Shown here: positions 1 through 8,458 of the stretch, one piece after another
Numbering within the stretch: position 1 is the first letter of the stretch
How the letters are laid out: the number at the start of each line of letters is the position of its first letter
Program-made: the position numbers and the translations under genes
Origin: Streptomyces sp. OfavH-34-F
GTDB lineage: Bacteria > Actinomycetota > Actinomycetes > Streptomycetales > Streptomycetaceae
NCBI RefSeq assembly: GCF_022347745.1
Contig: NZ_JAKRGC010000001.1
Span: 62,001-126,000, forward strand
Length of the DNA stretch: 64,000 bases
Direction of reading: 5' to 3'
The notes under the pieces: generated by a model
Databases searched by the model: none
Seen by the model: only the letters and a program-made list of their open reading frames with translations
Told to the model about the DNA's origin: nothing

Positions 1-126
1 TCCAGCCGCCGAGACCGGACGATGACAGCAGTCCGTGACCAGTGCGACGAGGTTCTTCAGCAGGTCAAAGCCTTCGTGGTCAATGCGGTCAAGCAGGTGA
101 AGGCTGCGGGCAAGGTCACGCCCTGA
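1..126 (+). CDS. 3' end of an unrecognised gene, cut by left window edge
   Basis: An open frame enters from the left edge in phase and stops at TGA 124-126, giving about 41 codons rich in Val, Lys, Gln and Ala (for example VKQVKAAGKVTP). An internal ATG is at 22. I do not recognise the family. It converges on the recombinase gene that ends at 153. It could be cargo of element C or a chance frame. Confidence 0.3.
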   Translation, partial: SSRRDRTMTAVRDQCDEVLQQVKAFVVNAVKQVKAAGKVTP

Positions 127-152
127 CGGCGCTCGGCAAATCTCGGTGATGG

Positions 153-2465
153 CTATCTGGGTAGCTTCGACGTGCGTTCGGGGTGAGCGGCGTAGATGTA
201 CTTCATCGCGGTCTCGGCGGCGATACCGAAGACGCGCATGAGGTGGACGGGGTCGGCGGTCTGGCGGGCTTCGTCGAGGATGCGGTCCTGGCGGAGCTTG
301 GACAGAGTCAGGCCGAGGGGCCGGAAGATGTCGTTCATGACCATGGTGGAGACGGGCGGGAGCCGGTCGTCGGCCACGGTCTGCTGGCTGACCAGGAGGT
401 AGGGGTTGGCCGTCAGGGGCCACCGCTGGTGGCGGTCGCGGAGCCAGTCGCTCGCGAGGATGTGGGTGAGTTCGTCGAGGTAGACGGTGTGCCCTAGTTG
501 CCGCCGGACCGTCAGACGGCCGCGAGCGAGGTCGAGATCGGCCAGGAGGAGGCAGCGGGTCTCACGTCGGCCGAGCCCGTGGATGGCGACGAGCGCGACG
601 ACGAGCTTGGCCATCGGTGTGCCGGCTCGGTCGATCAGGCCGCGGAGTCGGTCGGTGGGAATGGGGACGGGTAGACGTTCGGAGGTGGACAGCGAGGTCC
701 CGCGGGTGGGGTCGCGGAAGATCAGCCGTTCCTGCTTGAGGGCCTGAAAGAGGCTGCGCAGTGCGCTGAGGAGATCCCGGCCCGTCGGACCGCGCCGTTG
801 GGCGAGGGCGTCCCGGATGTCGTCCTTGGTGATCTCGCGCAGGCTGGTGACGCGGGCGGCCCAGTCCTTCAGGGCCGGGTGGAGGTAGCCGAGGTACTTG
901 CGGATCGTCTCGAACGGCATCGCGGCGTGTTCGCGGCGGCCTTCGCCCCGAAGGACCAGGACCCAGCGGCGGAGTTCATCCGCGATGTCCTCGGGGAAGG
1001 TCTGGATGCGCTGGTCGATGGCCCGCTGGTGGATGTCGACTTGCCGGGCGGGGTCGGGGACGACCAGGCCGCGGCGGGTCAGGAACTGCAGGATTCGCCG
1101 TGCGCTGGTGCCCGGCCGGTCGGCGGGCAGCGACCGGATGTCGGCCTCGTGGATGGGGGCATCGGCGCCGAGGCGGGCAAGCAGGATGCGGAGGCTGCGA
1201 GCGGCGAGACGCCGCACCTGTTCGTCCCAGCCCTGCTGCTCCGCATGGTGCCGGAACTCGTCGAGCAGGACCTCGGCCGCAAGGGTGAGGGAAGGCAGGC
1301 GGTCCAGCTCGCCGACGGTGATGCAGGTCCAGTCGCGCCGGGCGTCGAACAGCGCGGTCTGGGCCGGGTTCACCAGGTGCGGCGATGTCGGTGGTGCGGG
1401 CGGGCGCGCGGCGGCGGCTCGTTTCCGGGCCTTGTGGTGCGGTGCGTCGTAGCCGAGAGCCCCGGGGCGGATCGCGAGCCTGGGTGCGAGGTCACCGCCG
1501 AACCACAGTTGAGTCCATATCCCTCTTCGTGCGTCGGGGCCGTGCTGGTCGATGTGGAGACAGCAGGCCCGGCAGATGCCGTTCAGCAGCGGGACACTTC
1601 GGCGTCCGCAGCGACCGCAGTCGCCGACCGGGTGTCTGCCCGGCCACGTGCTCCAGCTGCTGCAGCCCGAGCAGACAGAGCGGAAGCCCCAGCAGTCGCA
1701 GTGCCGACAGCTGCGGTGCGGCTTGGGCGGGATGATGGGCCGACGACGAAGGCGGGGGCGGAGAAGACCGGCCTCGCGCAGGATGTCGGCGACCGCGCTC
1801 TGGCTGCGGGGCAGATCGTCAAGGACTTCCTCGGCGACCAGAGCCTCGCCGTCGGCGCCCCGGACGGCCAGGGCCAGCCGGATCATCCAGCAGGCCGCCC
1901 GCCACCACGCCTTGCTGAAGCCCTGCTCGGCGGCCTGGGCGATGGCGATGGCCTGGAGGCGGTCGTAGTCCGCGAGGTCCCGGTCGCGGATGCGCCGGAC
2001 ATGCTCCTGGGCGAGCTGTCGACGCGGGCGGAACAGGAGGAGCTGGCCGCGTACGGCCGGCGGACACACGCGCGGGTCGTCGCTCGGCTCGGCCGACGCG
2101 ATCCGCTGACGATCCAGCCAGGACCGCGGCCGGCTCCCGTCGCGCGGCCGCCCCTTCAGCGGGCGGTCGATCGGCTGTGACCTGGGCAGACGGACGCCGG
2201 GCAGGATCAGCGCGAGCTGGCACGGCCGCCCGGCGACAGGGTCGGCGATCCATTCGGCGTCGAAAGTCCGGATGACCTGCAGACACAGACGGCACAGCCC
2301 ATCGGTGTTGAGGTGGCCGGCGTGCCCGCAGCGGCGACAGGGTGCCTGCTCGGGATGCAGATGCCGCCAGGACGAGCAGGCGACGCAGTCGGCGTACTGC
2401 GGTTTCTCGCCCCAGCCCAGGCAGACCCGGCACTGCCCGACGGGCCATGCCTTCCGTCGTGCCAC
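153..2465 (-). CDS. Large tyrosine recombinase-like protein with duplicated Cys-rich zinc modules
   Basis: This 770-residue protein has a C-terminal third resembling tyrosine recombinases: a box I-like Arg in 'HGLGRRETRCL', and a late Tyr in 'AMKYIYAAHPE'. The usual H-x-x-R box is poorly kept (around 'PVHLMRVFGI'), so catalysis is uncertain. The N-terminal half has two similar blocks of four CxxC pairs, about residues 13-60 and 253-300, likely zinc-binding and probably an internal duplication. The GTG start at 2465 lies 4 bp after the XRE gene stop, so the two are co-transcribed. It probably acts with the recombinase at 2817-4011 to move element C. Confidence 0.7.
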   Translation of the reverse strand: MARRKAWPVGQCRVCLGWGEKPQYADCVACSSWRHLHPEQAPCRRCGHAGHLNTDGLCRLCLQVIRTFDAEWIADPVAGRPCQLALILPGVRLPRSQPIDRPLKGRPRDGSRPRSWLDRQRIASAEPSDDPRVCPPAVRGQLLLFRPRRQLAQEHVRRIRDRDLADYDRLQAIAIAQAAEQGFSKAWWRAACWMIRLALAVRGADGEALVAEEVLDDLPRSQSAVADILREAGLLRPRLRRRPIIPPKPHRSCRHCDCWGFRSVCSGCSSWSTWPGRHPVGDCGRCGRRSVPLLNGICRACCLHIDQHGPDARRGIWTQLWFGGDLAPRLAIRPGALGYDAPHHKARKRAAAARPPAPPTSPHLVNPAQTALFDARRDWTCITVGELDRLPSLTLAAEVLLDEFRHHAEQQGWDEQVRRLAARSLRILLARLGADAPIHEADIRSLPADRPGTSARRILQFLTRRGLVVPDPARQVDIHQRAIDQRIQTFPEDIADELRRWVLVLRGEGRREHAAMPFETIRKYLGYLHPALKDWAARVTSLREITKDDIRDALAQRRGPTGRDLLSALRSLFQALKQERLIFRDPTRGTSLSTSERLPVPIPTDRLRGLIDRAGTPMAKLVVALVAIHGLGRRETRCLLLADLDLARGRLTVRRQLGHTVYLDELTHILASDWLRDRHQRWPLTANPYLLVSQQTVADDRLPPVSTMVMNDIFRPLGLTLSKLRQDRILDEARQTADPVHLMRVFGIAAETAMKYIYAAHPERTSKLPR

Positions 2466-2469
2466 GGCG

Positions 2470-2820
2470 TCAGTTCGGCGGCAGCGACCGGCGCGAGCGG
2501 CCTTGGCCCTTGCGTGGGATCGGTCGGACCGCCGGCCGGTCCGCTCCGTCCTCGGCCCCCACCGCCCGCTGGCCGGTCTCCCGCTCTCCTCCGTCGGCGG
2601 CGGCCAGCGGCTCGGCCTCCAGCAGATCGGCGACCGTGCAGTTCAGCGCGGCGCACATCTTGTCCAGGTCGTCCAGCCTCACCGAGATCGGCTTGCCACC
2701 CCACAGGGCGGCGACCTTGCTCAACGACGGGTTGAAGCCGACCTGTTGGAACGCGGCCAGCAGGTCGCTGGGCCGCCAGATGTCACGCTTGGCCGCTGCC
2801 CAGCGCAGATTCCACTTCAC
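2470..2820 (-). CDS. XRE/Cro-family HTH regulator
   Basis: This 116-residue protein has a helix-turn-helix in the first 70 residues. The segment 'SLSKVAALWGGKPISVRLDDL' fits the two DNA-contacting helices, followed by 'LCAALNCTVADLLE'-type sequence typical of the XRE fold (seen here as CAALNCTVADLLEAE). The tail is low-complexity and charged. The GTG start at 2818-2820 overlaps the true stop of the upstream recombinase as GTGA, implying translational coupling. It sits between two recombinases, so a role controlling the module or assisting excision is inferred. Confidence 0.75.
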   Translation of the reverse strand: MKWNLRWAAAKRDIWRPSDLLAAFQQVGFNPSLSKVAALWGGKPISVRLDDLDKMCAALNCTVADLLEAEPLAAADGGERETGQRAVGAEDGADRPAVRPIPRKGQGRSRRSLPPN

Positions 2821-4011
2821 CGCAGATTCCCCTTGTCCATCACCAGTCGCTGCACGGCCCGCCCGGAAGCCTCCAGGCTCGCCAGCTCAGGATCCGCATG
2901 GGCGGTCGCGAGGTACGAAACCGTGGTCGTGGGCCGGTCGTGTCCGAGCATTTTCTGCACCTCCCACAGCGACATCCCGCGCTCATAGTTGTGGGTCGCG
3001 CAAGCATGTCTTAGCAGGTGGGGATGTAGATGAGTGACCGGCCCGGGTGAGGAACCGCTGCCCGGCCGTCTTCAGCGCCTTCCGGAACGTCGACGGCGTC
3101 ACCGCGATCCCCGGCGTCGGCACGTTCAGCGCCGCGACCGCCGGCGGCAGGCGTTCGGAAGGGAACAATGGCGCCCTCGGGTCCTCCGGGTCGTCGCTGA
3201 ACTCACCACGGACCTCCTCCATGTACCACCACAGCAGGTCGCGGCCCTCCTGGAACAGGTACGCCTCCCGCTGCCGGGGACCGGAACCGTGGGCTCCCTT
3301 GCCGTTGACCAGGAAGCGGCCCCACTGCCCCGACTCCCAGTGCACATCGCCGATGCACACGCCGCACAGCTCGGCGGCCCGCACGCCGGAGATGTAGGTG
3401 AGCTTGCCCATCACGTAGTCGCGGCGAGCGATGACGGGCTTGCGCGCGTCCTCCAACGAGTTGCGCCAACCGGCGAAAAGCTCCCGGGTGGCCCGCTGCG
3501 ACGGCGGCACCCGCAGCCCGAAGTCCCCGCGGTGCTTCGGCCGGTTGAAGGGGTCGATGGGCGACTCGACTGCCGCCCCGAACCGGCGGGCGATCTCTCC
3601 GGCATAGCGCTGTTCGAGGAACGCGAAGTAGTGGTCGATCTGGTTCATCTTCTGGCGGACCGTGGAGCGGCCGCGCTTGCCCGGCCCGGCGAAGTACCGG
3701 TCGACCTGCCGAGGGGTGAGCCGCCACGGCACCAGGCCGTAGTGCTGGCAGATCTCGATGACCGGCTTGACCAGCCGGTCCAGCGTCGTGACCGCCAGCC
3801 CGGCCGCGTCCCGGGCCCACTGGTACTCGGCGACGGTGTCCAGGAAGAACGACTCCTCGTCCCCATCGGTGAGGGCGGCCGACTGGCGCCGTTGCAGCGT
3901 GACGACGTCCGCCAGGCCCGGCTCCAGCACCGGCTCCTCGGCAGGGTCGTCCGCGTCGCCACCCCCGCGGGGCCGTACGACGGACAGCAGGCGTGTCCTG
4001 GAATCCACCAC
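2817..4011 (-). pseudogene. Tyrosine recombinase/integrase, frameshifted near its catalytic box II
   Basis: The N-terminal SAM-like domain and box I ('YISGVRAAELCGVCIGD') are intact in one frame, which then runs to an early stop at 2983. From about 3045 the next frame encodes the expected C-terminus: 'HLHPHLLRHACATHNYERG' (HxLRH box), 'KMLGHDRPTTTVSYL' (catalytic Tyr) and on to TGA at 2817-2819. That stop overlaps the next gene's GTG by 4 bp. One surplus C in the ACCCGGGCC run near 3042-3050 explains the switch, either a real mutation or a sequencing error. The start is GTG at 4011. The reconstructed protein is about 397 residues. Confidence 0.8.
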
Positions 4012-4117
4012 AGCACGGCAGATTACACGAGTCTCTCCAGGAATCCTGGTGAGACTGGCAGAATCCTGAATCGCTGGCGTTCGGACTGCAGGTGGTGGTT
4101 CAGCTGCTGAGATGCGG

Positions 4118-4387
4118 CTACGCGGCGAGGGAGAGCTCCCGGGAACCCGCTCCTACTCCAGTTTGCAAAGTGATCCCGTACGCGAGGTGATCGATCAAGA
4201 GGACATCGGCGCCGTCCCGGACCAGCAGCGCGCCGGCGGTAACGTGCATCGGGAAGGTTCGCCTCGATGCGAACCCCTGGCCCTCGGCCAGCAGACGCAG
4301 CGGCCCAGCCAGCTCTCCTGCCTCCTGCGGATGGCGCTCGATGTAGGTGCGGAGCTCTTCCGCAATGTCGGAATCAGTGATCGCCAC
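4118..4387 (-). pseudogene. NUDIX hydrolase, 5' fragment truncated by element C
   Basis: From the GTG at 4387 the minus strand encodes the start of an actinobacterial NUDIX protein ('FASRRTFPMHVTAGALLV', 'LLIDHLAYGITLQ'). It breaks off where the family continues with PGGH and the catalytic NUDIX box. The last 13 residues after LQ look unrelated. Homology therefore ends near 4160, taken as the element C junction. The frame stops at 4118. No hydrolase activity is expected because the NUDIX box is absent. Confidence 0.7.
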
Positions 4388-4798
4388 AGGTCATCGCCCT
4401 CCGCTCGGCCCGCAACGAGGTCTCGCCGAGAGGGGCCGCTCGAAAGCGGCCATGAAGCACGTGCACAGTCAGCTCCACAAGGGTCGTGGCGTACCGGAAG
4501 CCCCGCACTCTACAAGCAGAGCAAGTCCCACACGGGCCAACGCGCTCGCTGTCTCACGCCCTTGAGCGGGTCAACGAGCGTCATCACCGCGAGGGACGAC
4601 GTCGACCCCGCATCCCAAGCCCGTTACCGTCCTCGCCTACAGCGTGCTGCCTCCTTGGACCAGGCAGGAGACCGCCCCGCGCCCGGGCGGCGACTCGCGT
4701 GCGGCTGGCTCCCGCCCGCCCACACCCCCTACGGTCACCCTCAGCACCCGTACTGCTACCTCAAGTGGCCGTTGTTCCGTCCCTGTTAGGAGAGCTTC
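4388..4798 (+). other. 411-bp region without a convincing gene
   Basis: This lies between the divergent truncated NUDIX gene and the LD-carboxypeptidase fragment. No frame has a recognisable domain. It probably holds the promoters of both flanking genes. An AGGAGA ribosome-binding site at 4788-4793 serves the TTG start at 4799. Confidence 0.4.
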
Positions 4799-5287
4799 TT
4801 GCCTGCCCGCCTCCTGCCCGCGCCCCTGGCCAAGGGGGGCCGCGTCGGTGTCCTCACTGTCTCTGCTGCCGAGCCGGCCGCCCACCCCGACATCTTCGAG
4901 CGCGGCCTGGAGCGTCTGCGCGCCCATGGCTTCGAGCCCGTCCTCGCCCCGCACGCCGCAACCAGCCACGGGTACCGCGCCGCGACCGAGACCCAGCTCG
5001 CCGACGACTTCCACGCCCTCATCTCGGATCCCGAAATCGACACGGTGCTCTGCGCCGGCGGCGGCAAGAGCGCCAACCGGCTTCTGCGCAACCTGGACTA
5101 CCGGCTGATCGCCGAACACCCGAAACCGATCGTGGGGGTCAGCGATCCGTCTCTGCTGCTGAACGCGATCACGTCCCGCACCGGGCTGATCACCTTCCAC
5201 GGCCCGGCAGTGCTGCGGGAGGGCGGGCTCGTCGAGGAGGCGGAATTCGATGTCCTGCTCGCGCGCCGGCCGGAAGGTGCCGCATGA
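4799..5287 (+). pseudogene. S66 LD-carboxypeptidase (MccF-like), N-terminal half only
   Basis: This 162-residue product matches the N-terminal domain of the S66 family: 'CAGGGKSANRLLRNLDY' followed by 'PIVGVSDPSLLLNAI', where the Ser in GVSD occupies the nucleophile position, then 'FHGPAVL'. The family is usually about 300-350 residues, and the C-terminal half with the catalytic His/Glu is missing. It is therefore probably a deletion derivative. The start is TTG at 4799, supported by AGGAGA upstream. Its stop overlaps the next ATG (ATGA, 5284-5287), so translation may still be needed to couple the downstream gene. Confidence 0.65.
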
Positions 5288-6663
5288 GCGGGGAGCGGCA
5301 CACGGTGGCGGTGGACGTGCACATGATCGCCGTCCGCGAAAGCGAGAAGGGGCCGGAGGTGCTGCTGTCTCGGCGGGCCGGCAACGTGTACGCCGCAGGG
5401 CATTGGCACTTCCCGTCCGGGCACGTCGACGGTCCCTTCGAGGACGTCGTCACCGCGCTCGTACGCGAGGCGTACGAGGAGACGGGCCTGGTGGTGGATC
5501 CGGGCGACGTGCGGGCCGCGGTCACCCTCCACCACCGGGCACCGGCCGGGGGCGCGCGGGTCGGGTTCTTCTTCGAGGTCCGCCGCTGGTCCGGGACGCC
5601 GAAGGTCATGGAGCCCGAGGTGTGCGACGCCATGGAGTGGTTCGCGTACGACGCTCTGCCGGAGCCGATGGTCGCATACTGCCGCGCGGGGCTGGACGCC
5701 TACCGGGCCGGTGTCCCCGTGGCGCTGCACTTCCAGGAGCCGGGCGACACGATCGGTCATGACCCGGCTGCCGACCGGATCCGCCTCGTGCCCGCCCCGG
5801 GATCCGGCTCGCCCCGGCCCGGGAAGGAGGTGCGGGAGTTCGCCGAGCATGCGGTGGGCCGGATCGCGACCTGGACGGACGTGTCCTGGGCACGTATGGA
5901 AAGCCGCGTGTGGCGGGCGGGCGGCGCCGAGGGCGGCACCTGGTACGTCAAGGTCCACCAGAACGAGCGCTTCCACCAGCGTGAAGTAGCCGCGTACCGC
6001 GGCTGGGCGCTCACCCTCGGTCCTGCCGCGCCGCGCCTGGTGGCCGCCGACGCGCAACTGCGGGCCGTGGTGATCACCGCGGTGGGAGGCCGGCCCCTGC
6101 ACGGCGCCACGTACACACCCGAGCAGCAGCGCCACATCTTCCACCGCATCGGGCAGCTCGCAGCCGCCATCCACACCAGCGCCCCGCCACGCCCGGCCGC
6201 TTCCCTCCCGCCCGCGGGGAAGGTGGAGCGGCATCTGAACGGCGCCCGGCCCCATCTCACGCTCGGAGACGAGGACTTCATCCGCACCACCGTGGAAAGG
6301 GCCACCGGCCTTCCCGCCTTGGATGCGGTGCCCACACACGGTGACTTCCAACTGCGCAATCTGCGCTGGGACGAGGCCGCCGAAGTCCTGTACGTCATCG
6401 ATTTCGAGCGGTCGGAGGAGGGCCCGGCGGTCAGGGACTTCGTAAGGCTATCCGACGCCTGGCACGGCCGCCCCGACCTCCTGGCCGCCGTGCTGGAGGG
6501 GTACGGCCGCCCCTTCACCCCGGACGAAGAGGCCCACCTCATGGCCCTGTCCGTCATGGACGCCGTCTCTGGTCTGTCCTACGGCACAGCCCACGGCGAT
6601 CCCGAGCTCGTGGAGCGCGGCCAGCGCACGCTGGCCCGGCTCCGCGCCGCACAACGCCTCTGA
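5284..6663 (+). CDS. NUDIX hydrolase fused to an APH-type phosphotransferase
   Basis: This 459-residue protein has two domains. Residues about 1-155 are a NUDIX hydrolase with the box 'EDVVTALVREAYEETGLVV'; the conserved leading Gly is one residue further from the Glu than in the canonical motif. Residues about 180-450 are an aminoglycoside/choline-kinase-like phosphotransferase with the catalytic loop 'THGDFQLRNL' and the metal-binding 'VIDFE'. The substrate is not predictable. It starts inside the stop of the LD-carboxypeptidase fragment and begins a run of tightly spaced genes through 10,394, suggesting one operon of small-molecule kinase, hydrolase and deacetylase functions. Confidence 0.8.
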   Translation: MSGERHTVAVDVHMIAVRESEKGPEVLLSRRAGNVYAAGHWHFPSGHVDGPFEDVVTALVREAYEETGLVVDPGDVRAAVTLHHRAPAGGARVGFFFEVRRWSGTPKVMEPEVCDAMEWFAYDALPEPMVAYCRAGLDAYRAGVPVALHFQEPGDTIGHDPAADRIRLVPAPGSGSPRPGKEVREFAEHAVGRIATWTDVSWARMESRVWRAGGAEGGTWYVKVHQNERFHQREVAAYRGWALTLGPAAPRLVAADAQLRAVVITAVGGRPLHGATYTPEQQRHIFHRIGQLAAAIHTSAPPRPAASLPPAGKVERHLNGARPHLTLGDEDFIRTTVERATGLPALDAVPTHGDFQLRNLRWDEAAEVLYVIDFERSEEGPAVRDFVRLSDAWHGRPDLLAAVLEGYGRPFTPDEEAHLMALSVMDAVSGLSYGTAHGDPELVERGQRTLARLRAAQRL

Positions 6664-6697
6664 ACATCAAAACCGCCTATGTACGAGGAGAGCCACG

Positions 6698-7360
6698 GTG
6701 ACGTACACAGCCCGCACCGAGTGGGAGCAGCACTTCAGCGAGGGCAGGGGGTTCCGGCCGGTCGGTGAGCGGGAGCGGGAGATCCTCGCCGAGCACGCCC
6801 CCGCCCCGGGCGGTGGCCGCGCGCTCGACGTGGGCTGCGGCACCGGCGAGTTGGCCGCCTACCTCGTCCTGCTCGGCTACACCGTGGACGCCGTCGACTT
6901 CGCCGACAGTGCGCTCGCCCGGGCCCGCGAGGAGCACGCCGGCGTCGAGGGCGTGCGCTGGCTGCGTCTGGACATCGAGCGCGACGACCCCGCCCCGCTG
7001 CACGAGGAGGGGTACGACCTGATCACGCTCCGCCTGGTGTGGGCGTTCGTGCGGGACCGGGGGCGTGTCCTGCGCGGGCTGGGTGAGCGGCTGCGGGACG
7101 GTGGCGCTCTTGTCGTCATCACCCCGACGGCGGAGAGCACGCCCGAGGAGCGGCGCGGCATCGCCTTGGACGAAGAGGAGATCGCCGTGCTCACCGCCGG
7201 ATGGGCGACGGTGGAACGCCTGGACGCGGACGGCTTGGCCGTCCTGGTCCTGCGCGGCCCCTGCCCCACCGGTACGAGGGCCGTCGAGAAACGGCCGCCC
7301 ACCGCCCATGCCCTGACCAGTGCCCTCGCAGTCGTCACCGACGACGCCGGCCGGGTCCTG
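6698..7360 (+). pseudogene. Class I SAM methyltransferase with start of a NUDIX domain, then broken
   Basis: From the GTG at 6698 about 200 residues form a Rossmann methyltransferase ('ALDVGCGTGELAAYLVLLGY' as motif I, 'DAVDFADSALARAR'). The following 'ALTSALAVVTDDAGRVL' is how a NUDIX domain begins in actinobacterial methyltransferase-NUDIX fusions. At about 7360 this ends. The same frame stays open to 8458 but is then Arg/Pro-rich non-coding reading, while coding character moves to another frame. An internal deletion joining this gene to a hemC remnant is the simplest explanation. The methyltransferase domain itself looks complete. Confidence 0.6.
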
Positions 7361-7673
7361 CACCGACGACGAGACGTCGGTGAAGCTGCTGGCCCCGCTG
7401 ACCCATGCCCCGGCCCGTGTCGTCTTGGACGCCGAGCGGGCCGCCCTCGCCACGCTCGGCGGCGGCTGCCTGACCGCCGCCTCGGTCCACGCCGTTCACA
7501 CCCCGGGATCAGAAACGGTGACCGTGCACGCCGTCGTCCTCGACCCCGCCGGCGGCGCCCCGGTCCGAACGACCGCGGTCGGCCCGTCCGCCGAAGCGGC
7601 ACGCACCGGGCGCCGAGCGGGGCAGCAGCTCCTGCACGCCGGGGCGGCCCGGCTGCTGGGCGGACCGGCATGA
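7361..7673 (+). pseudogene. C-terminal domain remnant of hydroxymethylbilane synthase (HemC-like)
   Basis: The frame from about 7362 encodes 'LLAPLTHAPARVVLDAERAA' then 'LATLGGGCLTAASVHA' and a C-terminal alpha/beta segment. This pattern matches porphobilinogen deaminase domain 3, where the conserved Cys of GGC anchors the dipyrromethane cofactor. Domains 1 and 2 are absent. It ends TGA 7671-7673, overlapping the ATG of the next gene (ATGA), which shows the real frame here. This is a remnant left by a deletion that also removed most of a NUDIX domain; it cannot be a working synthase. Confidence 0.5.
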
Positions 7674-8458
7674 CGACGCACGAGGCGCCCCCAACAGCGG
7701 TGTTCGCCCCGCCCCGGGAGTCCTCCGAGCGTGCCCGGATGCGTCGGCGCACCCTCAGCCGCCGGGCCGGAGACCGCTGGCTGCGCGTCGTCGCCCGTCC
7801 CGTGAACAAGGCGCCGGGGGCGACCTGGGACGGGAACGCGCGCGCGGACGCACTGCTCCCCCGGTCGGTGCCCCGCCCCAGGCTGTACGACATGGCCGAG
7901 TGGAGCGCCGATGGGTACGTCTACCACGCCGAGCTGTCCGAATACCTGCCGCGGCCCGCCCTGGCCGCCGGCGGGCCGGTCCTGGGCCGGGAACTCGACC
8001 TGCCCGCCTCCTGGTGGGCCGATCTACGGGAGGCGCTGGCCGCCACCGCCACTGTGCCCACCACCCGTACGACGGTGCGGCAGCAATGGATCGACCGGCA
8101 CTTCACCCGCCTCCTCGGCATCCCGGACCCGCCCATCGCGTGGACCACCGGACACGCGGATCTGCACTTCGCGAACCTCACCGGCCCCCTGCTGGTCATC
8201 TGCGATTGGGAGGGCTGGGGGCGGATCCCGGTCGGTTTCGACATCGGGCTCCTGTACGCCTACAGCCTCCTGCAGCCCGGCACGGCCGCCCGGATCCGCC
8301 GCGAGTTCACCCACGTCCTGGACACACCCGCCGGCCGGGCCGACGAATTCGTCGCGCTCGCCCAGCTCCTCCAGGTCACCGCGCGCGGCGGCCACCCCGA
8401 CCTTGCACCCCACCTCGCCCGCCACGCCGCATACCTCACCGCCACCCCCGTACCGTGA
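7670..8458 (+). CDS. APH-family phosphotransferase
   Basis: This 262-residue protein starts at ATG 7670, overlapping the upstream stop. It carries the phosphotransferase catalytic loop 'GHADLHFANLTG' (H-x-D-x-x-x-x-N) near residue 160 and 'VICDWEGWG' as the metal-binding Asp motif, followed by the helical C-terminal lobe. The N-lobe ATP site is not obvious from short motifs. It is the second phosphotransferase in the cluster, about 20% the way through its run of overlapping genes. The substrate is unknown. The stop at 8456-8458 overlaps the PIG-L GTG start (GTGA). Confidence 0.75.
   Translation: MTTHEAPPTAVFAPPRESSERARMRRRTLSRRAGDRWLRVVARPVNKAPGATWDGNARADALLPRSVPRPRLYDMAEWSADGYVYHAELSEYLPRPALAAGGPVLGRELDLPASWWADLREALAATATVPTTRTTVRQQWIDRHFTRLLGIPDPPIAWTTGHADLHFANLTGPLLVICDWEGWGRIPVGFDIGLLYAYSLLQPGTAARIRREFTHVLDTPAGRADEFVALAQLLQVTARGGHPDLAPHLARHAAYLTATPVP

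Larger units (their letters stand above)
1..4160. mobile_element. Element C: right end of a tyrosine-recombinase element, rest beyond left edge
   Basis: A three-gene module (recombinase, XRE regulator, second recombinase; 4011 to 153) reads leftward from a point near 4160, where a minus-strand NUDIX gene loses its homologous sequence. The arrangement copies that of elements A and B: recombinases close to the end that breaks a gene, reading inward. The other end and the 3' part of the NUDIX gene are not in the window. The boundary at about 4160 is inferred from where NUDIX similarity stops and may be off by tens of bases. Core and terminal repeats cannot be defined from one end. Confidence 0.5.

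Noticed and set aside
4486-5283. Long in-frame extension upstream of the NUDIX-kinase gene
   Set aside because: The extension is Arg/Pro-rich and runs through the LD-carboxypeptidase gene in another frame; the ATGA overlap at 5284 marks the true start.
7361-7669. Reading the 6698-8458 frame as one methyltransferase-phosphotransferase fusion
   Set aside because: The middle segment is Arg-rich with no domain, while another frame encodes a HemC-like domain that ends in an ATGA overlap.
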